A model generated the notes under the pieces. The model was not told the DNA's origin. It saw only the letters and a list, made by a program, of their open reading frames with translations, and ran no database searches. DNA of 9,645 nucleotides, from assembly GCA_036506395.1 (NCBI GenBank), contig DASXRU010000141.1, positions 1 to 9,645 of the forward strand, given 5' to 3'. This document shows positions 6,244-9,645 of the stretch, piece by piece (within the stretch, counting starts at the first letter, position 1; every line of letters begins with the position of its first letter). This DNA is from DASXRU01 sp036506395. GTDB taxonomy: Bacteria > Acidobacteriota > Blastocatellia > Pyrinomonadales > Pyrinomonadaceae. The position numbers and the translations under genes were made by a program.

Positions 6244-6356
6244 TGCAGTTCGTTTCAAAAGTTGTGAATCAACAGCATCAGGAGCCAGGGATGCCGCTAA
6301 GATGACATCATGAAACGATCTCTAAAGGGTGTGCCCGGAGGTAATAGGCGCCGCGT

Positions 6357-6397
6357 TCAGCCAGCGGAGTGACAGCTCCGCCGGCTGACAATTTTTT
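6357..6397 (+). terminator. Terminator-like hairpin, plus strand
   Basis: The stem TCAGCCAGCGGAG (6357-6369) pairs with CTCCGCCGGCTGA (6376-6388), 12 of 13 positions, around a 6-base loop. After ACAA or similar, a run of six T follows (6392-6397). On the plus strand this is the form of a Rho-independent terminator for transcripts coming from the left (kinase, moeA remnant, tRNA remnant). On the minus strand the single mismatch becomes a G-U pair, so the hairpin forms even better just past the PD40 gene stop at 6416, but no T tract follows there. It may separate the two converging units. Confidence 0.6.
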
Positions 6398-6415
6398 GCC
6401 GCTAGACGAGACGTC

Positions 6416-7426
6416 TTACGGCTGCGGTGGGCCGGTGACCTTAGTCCGCGTGCTGAGGTAGAAGTCGTTGCCCCCAAACCCGCCCGCACGACCCGAGAGG
6501 AAATAGAGCTCGGTGCCGTCCCAGGAAAGTGCGGGAGCTCCTTCAAGAGCGGTGGTGTTGACGTTGGGCAAGAGCATGGGTATGGACCATGGATCAAACG
6601 TGCTGCCTCGCGTCGAAAACCACAAGTCACGACTCGTAGTGCCAAGCCCGCCCGGGCGTTCGGTGGAGAGAATCATCTCCAAACCATCGCGACGGCGAAT
6701 CGCCGTGCGCGTGTCGCGGAAGGGCGTGGTGCTGAGCTCATTGTCTCGGGCCACCATTCCCCATGTCCCATCTGCTCCCAACGTAGCCGTGTAGATATCG
6801 AAGTCCCCCAGCATTGTGGGTTGATCGCTGCGGGTGAAGTACAGCACCGTCACGCCGGTCGCTTCATCCTGAAAGTGGTTGGGGCCGCCATCGGTGTTTG
6901 GAGTGTTAACGAGTATAGTGCTGCCTATCGCACCACACAGAAGACTCTCGTCCGGATCGCGCCCGAAGCGGTTGAGGTTACGTGGTGTTTCCCAACCCAG
7001 ATCATCGCGGCGGTTCTTGCGATGCGTATAGAAGATATCGCCGCCCCCGCAGTTATCGTTTGCGCGGAAGCTGTGGAAGAAGAGTAAGTGCCCATCGGTA
7101 GTAAGGTTGGACCCCAGGTCGTTGGCGTTGGAGTTGATAGTGCAGCCAAGGTTGAACGGCGCCTCCCAGGGAGAGTCCACGCTGGCTCGCTGCGATACCC
7201 AGATGTCGAAGCCCCCACATCCGCCCGGCCGTTCGGATGAAAAGTAAAGGCTCAGGCCATCCTTCGATATGGCGGGATGATTTTCGTTGACGGCGGAGTT
7301 GATGAGTGGCCCGAGGTTAACCGGCGCCGACCAATCAGAGAATTCCTGTGCGGCAGCGGCGGACGCCATGGCTATCACGACGATTAAACTTGCGAGAGCG
7401 ATGAGAGAGTTCTTGAGCTTGTACAT
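6416..7426 (-). CDS. Secreted PD40-repeat (WD40-like beta-propeller) protein
   Basis: This 336-residue protein begins with a signal peptide (about 1-26, ending ASAAAA-Q), so it is exported to the periplasm or outside. The mature part holds about five PD40-type blades, at roughly 47-80, 102-136, 186-223, 236-273 and 293-328. The best copies read HPAISKDGLSLYFSSERPGG followed by FDIWVSQR, and APALSWDGTELYFLSGRAGG followed by NDFYLSTR. This blade type occurs in TolB and in many exported proteins, where it serves binding rather than catalysis. There is no enzyme domain, no OmpA-like peptidoglycan domain and no lipobox, so a role as a secreted binding or scaffold protein is the most that can be said. 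Cys residues near the first blades (GGCGG, LGCTI, DNCGGG) could pair. The start is supported by AAGGAGA (7434-7440 on the minus strand), 7 bases before the ATG. The gene is divergent from the regulator at 7669 across 242 bp. Confidence 0.88.
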   Translation of the reverse strand: MYKLKNSLIALASLIVVIAMASAAAAQEFSDWSAPVNLGPLINSAVNENHPAISKDGLSLYFSSERPGGCGGFDIWVSQRASVDSPWEAPFNLGCTINSNANDLGSNLTTDGHLLFFHSFRANDNCGGGDIFYTHRKNRRDDLGWETPRNLNRFGRDPDESLLCGAIGSTILVNTPNTDGGPNHFQDEATGVTVLYFTRSDQPTMLGDFDIYTATLGADGTWGMVARDNELSTTPFRDTRTAIRRRDGLEMILSTERPGGLGTTSRDLWFSTRGSTFDPWSIPMLLPNVNTTALEGAPALSWDGTELYFLSGRAGGFGGNDFYLSTRTKVTGPPQP

Positions 7427-7618
7427 GGTAATTTCTCCTTTTTGAGAATCGATGTTGATTCTTTGCTCTTGTTCTCATTGCCTTGTCCCCAACAGTTCGT
7501 TGTTTCGGACCAAAGCGCGGTAGAATTAGAGCCATCCGAGATTCGTGAACTGAGCTTCAATGCACGACACTGAGTTCAATTCTCGGCAAGACTACCTACC
7601 CCCTTACGAACACGTCCT

Positions 7619-7664
7619 TCGGGAAGTCGGAAAGATCTCGGAAAGAAATCGGAAACTTCGGAAA
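7619..7664 (+). promoter_or_regulatory. Phased TCGGAAA direct repeats, candidate operator
   Basis: The heptamer TCGGAAA occurs at 7627-7633, 7638-7644, 7649-7655 and 7658-7664; a variant TCGGGAA is at 7619-7625. The three central copies start exactly 11 bp apart, that is 7 conserved bases plus 4 variable ones (GATC, GAAA). OmpR/PhoB-type winged helices bind head-to-tail direct repeats with this geometry, as in the Pho box. The array ends 4 bp before the start codon of a gene whose product has just such a domain, so negative autoregulation is the simple inference. The last copy also overlaps the only candidate ribosome binding site (GGAAAA). The divergent PD40 gene could share the control. Confidence 0.55.
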
Positions 7665-7668
7665 AGCA

Positions 7669-9645
7669 GTGATTAGCAGGCCAGCCAAATATTTTTACGA
7701 ATTCGGCCCGTTCCGGTTAGACCCAGCGGAACATACTCTATTGCGCGAAGGGCAGACCGTTCCGCTTACGCCCAAGGTTTTTGACATTCTCAAAGTGCTC
7801 GTTGATAACAGCGGACACGTCCTGACAAAGGACGAACTGATGAAGGTAGTCTGGCCAGACAGTTTTGTTGAGGAAGGTAATCTGACGCGAAATATCTCTA
7901 CTCTGAGGACTGCGCTCGGCGAAAAGACCGACGAACAATACATCGAGACTGTTCCGAAGCGAGGCTATCGGTTTGTTGCCAGGGTGAAGAAGTTAGAGGG
8001 CGACAACGGCGATTTGGTAGTGAAAGAGCACTTCAGGTCACCAGTGGTCGTTGAAGAGCCGCCGCAAGGTATAGACAGCCTGAATCACGCGGAAAGATCT
8101 TTCGAACAGGACCCAGACCTTCAAACTCCAGATACGACCGTCGTGAACGCTGGGGCTATGTCTCGCGCTGGGCCTCCCGCATTGGTTAGTCAATCGCCAT
8201 CTGTTAATGCCAGCGCCGCGCCGCTCCTGAGAGTTACACGAGGCCGTCTAGCAGCGATCCTCATCGGGCTTGCTGGGATCATCGCGGTGCTCGGTTACGC
8301 ATTTTTCTTTCGCAGCGCCCGACCTACCCGCCAACCGGAAATCAAATCACTCGCCGTGTTGCCCCTCAAGTCAGTCAACAAAGGTCCAAGCGACGATTAT
8401 CTTGGATTGCCGCTTGCAGACACAATCATCACGAGGGTCAGTCAAATCAGTGAACTAACCGTGCGCCCCATCAGCGCTGTGCGCAAGTACGCCAACCAGG
8501 AAACCAGTTCGTTGGAAGCCGGTCAGCAGTTGAAAGTTGACTCCGTCCTTGACGGAACGGTTCAGCGCGAGGGCGATCGCCTGCGCGTGAACCTGAACCT
8601 GCTGAGGGTTTCAGATGGCGCATTACTGTGGAGTGAGAGCTTCAACATGAGCTTCACCGACAGCTTCACGACGCAGGATGAAGTGGCACGGGAGGTAGCG
8701 ACGCGGTTGCAACTCAAGCTCAAGCCGCCAGGACAGGCGACCCTCTCCAGCCCTCGGAGAGTCAATCCCGAAGTTTACGAATATTACCTGCGCGCTAAAT
8801 ATCACTTCGGCCTCCAAAACAAGGCCGACATGGAGTCCGCCATCGAGCTGCTGGAGCATGCCATTGCAATTGACCCAAACTTCGCGCCGGCCTATGCGGA
8901 CCTCGCGCACGTTTATCGAAACAAGGCTGTTATTTTCAAGCCGGAAGAGAAAGAGTGGGAAGAGAAAGCTTTTGTCGCAGTTGAGACCGCACTTAAGCTG
9001 GATCCGAACCTGGCTGATGCACATCTTTCGCGTGGCTTCCTGCTCTGGACACATTCTAACCATTTTCCACATGAACAAGCGGTGCAGGAATATCGCCGTG
9101 CTCTTGAGCTAAATCCGAATTTGGACGAAGCGCATCATCAACTTGCTAATGTCTATAATCATATCGGGCTGCTCGACAAAGGCCTGGAAGAGGTGCGAAG
9201 AGCTGTCGCCATTAATCCCGGTAATTCCGGGGCGCGGTTTCGAATCGGAGGGAGTCTTCTTTATCAGCACAAATATCAAGATGCACTCAACGCCTTTGCT
9301 GAGGCGAAGGGATTCAATCCTCCGCTTTGGGGTTATCAAACTGCCTGGGCATTGTTTCAACTCGGAAGAGTAGAGGAAGCACGCGCCAGAGTTGAGGAAA
9401 CCTTGAAGGCCTATCCGCAGGATGAAGGCGGAAGCCTGACGAGCATGCAGGCAATATTCGCTGCAGCAGCAGGTGACAATGACCGGGCTGAGGAAAAAAT
9501 TAAGAAAGCGGCGCAGATCGGCAAAGGCTACGGCCACTTTCATCATACCGCTTATGCTATAGCTTCCGCCTATGCGTTGATGAACAAGCCGGATCAGGCA
9601 ATCGTTTGGCTGCGGAATGCGGTAGAGGATGGCTTTCCCTGTTAT
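7669..9645 (+). CDS. CadC-like membrane regulator: winged helix, TM, FlgO/TolB-N-like domain, TPRs (C-terminus cut)
   Basis: The frame is open from GTG at 7669 to the right edge, giving 659 residues. Residues about 8-104 are an OmpR/PhoB-type winged helix: YEFGPFRLDP, LTPKVFDILKVLVDN, LMKVVWPDSFVEEGNLTRNI, and the wing ending PKRGYRFVARV. A Pro-rich, low-complexity linker (about 110-190) leads to a membrane segment at about 194-213. After it, SLAVLPLKSVNKGPSDDYLG (227-246) opens a FlgO/TolB-N-like domain running to about 352, and TPR repeats follow from about 365. This is the ToxR/CadC layout, a one-component regulator with DNA binding inside and sensing outside the membrane. The tail parallels that of the kinase at 2785. 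No receiver domain is present, so no histidine kinase partner is expected. The GTG start is preferred because no in-frame ATG lies upstream and residue 8 begins the domain; its ribosome binding site is weak. The last TPRs and the stop lie beyond the window. Confidence 0.88.
   Translation, partial: MISRPAKYFYEFGPFRLDPAEHTLLREGQTVPLTPKVFDILKVLVDNSGHVLTKDELMKVVWPDSFVEEGNLTRNISTLRTALGEKTDEQYIETVPKRGYRFVARVKKLEGDNGDLVVKEHFRSPVVVEEPPQGIDSLNHAERSFEQDPDLQTPDTTVVNAGAMSRAGPPALVSQSPSVNASAAPLLRVTRGRLAAILIGLAGIIAVLGYAFFFRSARPTRQPEIKSLAVLPLKSVNKGPSDDYLGLPLADTIITRVSQISELTVRPISAVRKYANQETSSLEAGQQLKVDSVLDGTVQREGDRLRVNLNLLRVSDGALLWSESFNMSFTDSFTTQDEVAREVATRLQLKLKPPGQATLSSPRRVNPEVYEYYLRAKYHFGLQNKADMESAIELLEHAIAIDPNFAPAYADLAHVYRNKAVIFKPEEKEWEEKAFVAVETALKLDPNLADAHLSRGFLLWTHSNHFPHEQAVQEYRRALELNPNLDEAHHQLANVYNHIGLLDKGLEEVRRAVAINPGNSGARFRIGGSLLYQHKYQDALNAFAEAKGFNPPLWGYQTAWALFQLGRVEEARARVEETLKAYPQDEGGSLTSMQAIFAAAAGDNDRAEEKIKKAAQIGKGYGHFHHTAYAIASAYALMNKPDQAIVWLRNAVEDGFPCY

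Noticed and set aside
7500..7526. Sigma-70-like promoter TTGTTT / TAGAAT before the regulator
   Set aside because: The spacer is 15 bases and the -35 match is poor; plausible -10 only.

Overview
The window looks like chromosomal DNA from a soil-type bacterium of the Acidobacteriota, perhaps Blastocatellia/Pyrinomonadales. That placement is an inference from gene content, not from a marker gene. The pointers are a TIGR02999-type ECF sigma factor beside a membrane Ser/Thr kinase with a TPR tail, a second protein in which a winged-helix DNA-binding domain carries the same FlgO/TolB-N-like plus TPR tail, and a secreted PD40 beta-propeller protein.

Layout, left to right. Bases 1-1749 read on the minus strand: the start of a secreted cupin protein (cut by the window edge), an unrecognised 105-residue protein with a strong ribosome binding site, and a Tat-exported TldD/PmbA-like protein that stops before its metal site and is probably broken. 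Two non-coding stretches on this side (276-736 and 1750-2107) each hold one copy of a short repeat that folds into a hairpin followed by a T tract.

Bases 2108-5421 on the plus strand form a signalling pair: the ECF sigma factor, then a large hairpin, then an 878-residue kinase. The sigma factor has Thr-rich sequence where most ECF factors are acidic in region 2.2, which fits sigma factors activated by kinase phosphorylation. Bases 5422-6415 are a decayed zone with the N-terminal piece of a moeA gene, the 3' half of a tRNA-Leu(UAA), a short palindrome and a plus-strand terminator-like hairpin.

Bases 6416-9645 hold a divergent pair: a secreted PD40-repeat protein on the minus strand, and a CadC-like membrane regulator on the plus strand that runs off the right edge. 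Just before the regulator's start is an array of TCGGAAA heptamers, the first three copies spaced exactly 11 bp apart. This is the geometry bound by OmpR/PhoB-type winged helices, so it is a good candidate autoregulatory operator.

Overall this is a regulatory, partly degraded accessory region. The two signalling proteins share a sensor/scaffold tail but differ in output, one being a kinase that probably acts on a sigma factor and the other a direct DNA binder. No CRISPR array, intact mobile element or complete RNA gene was seen.
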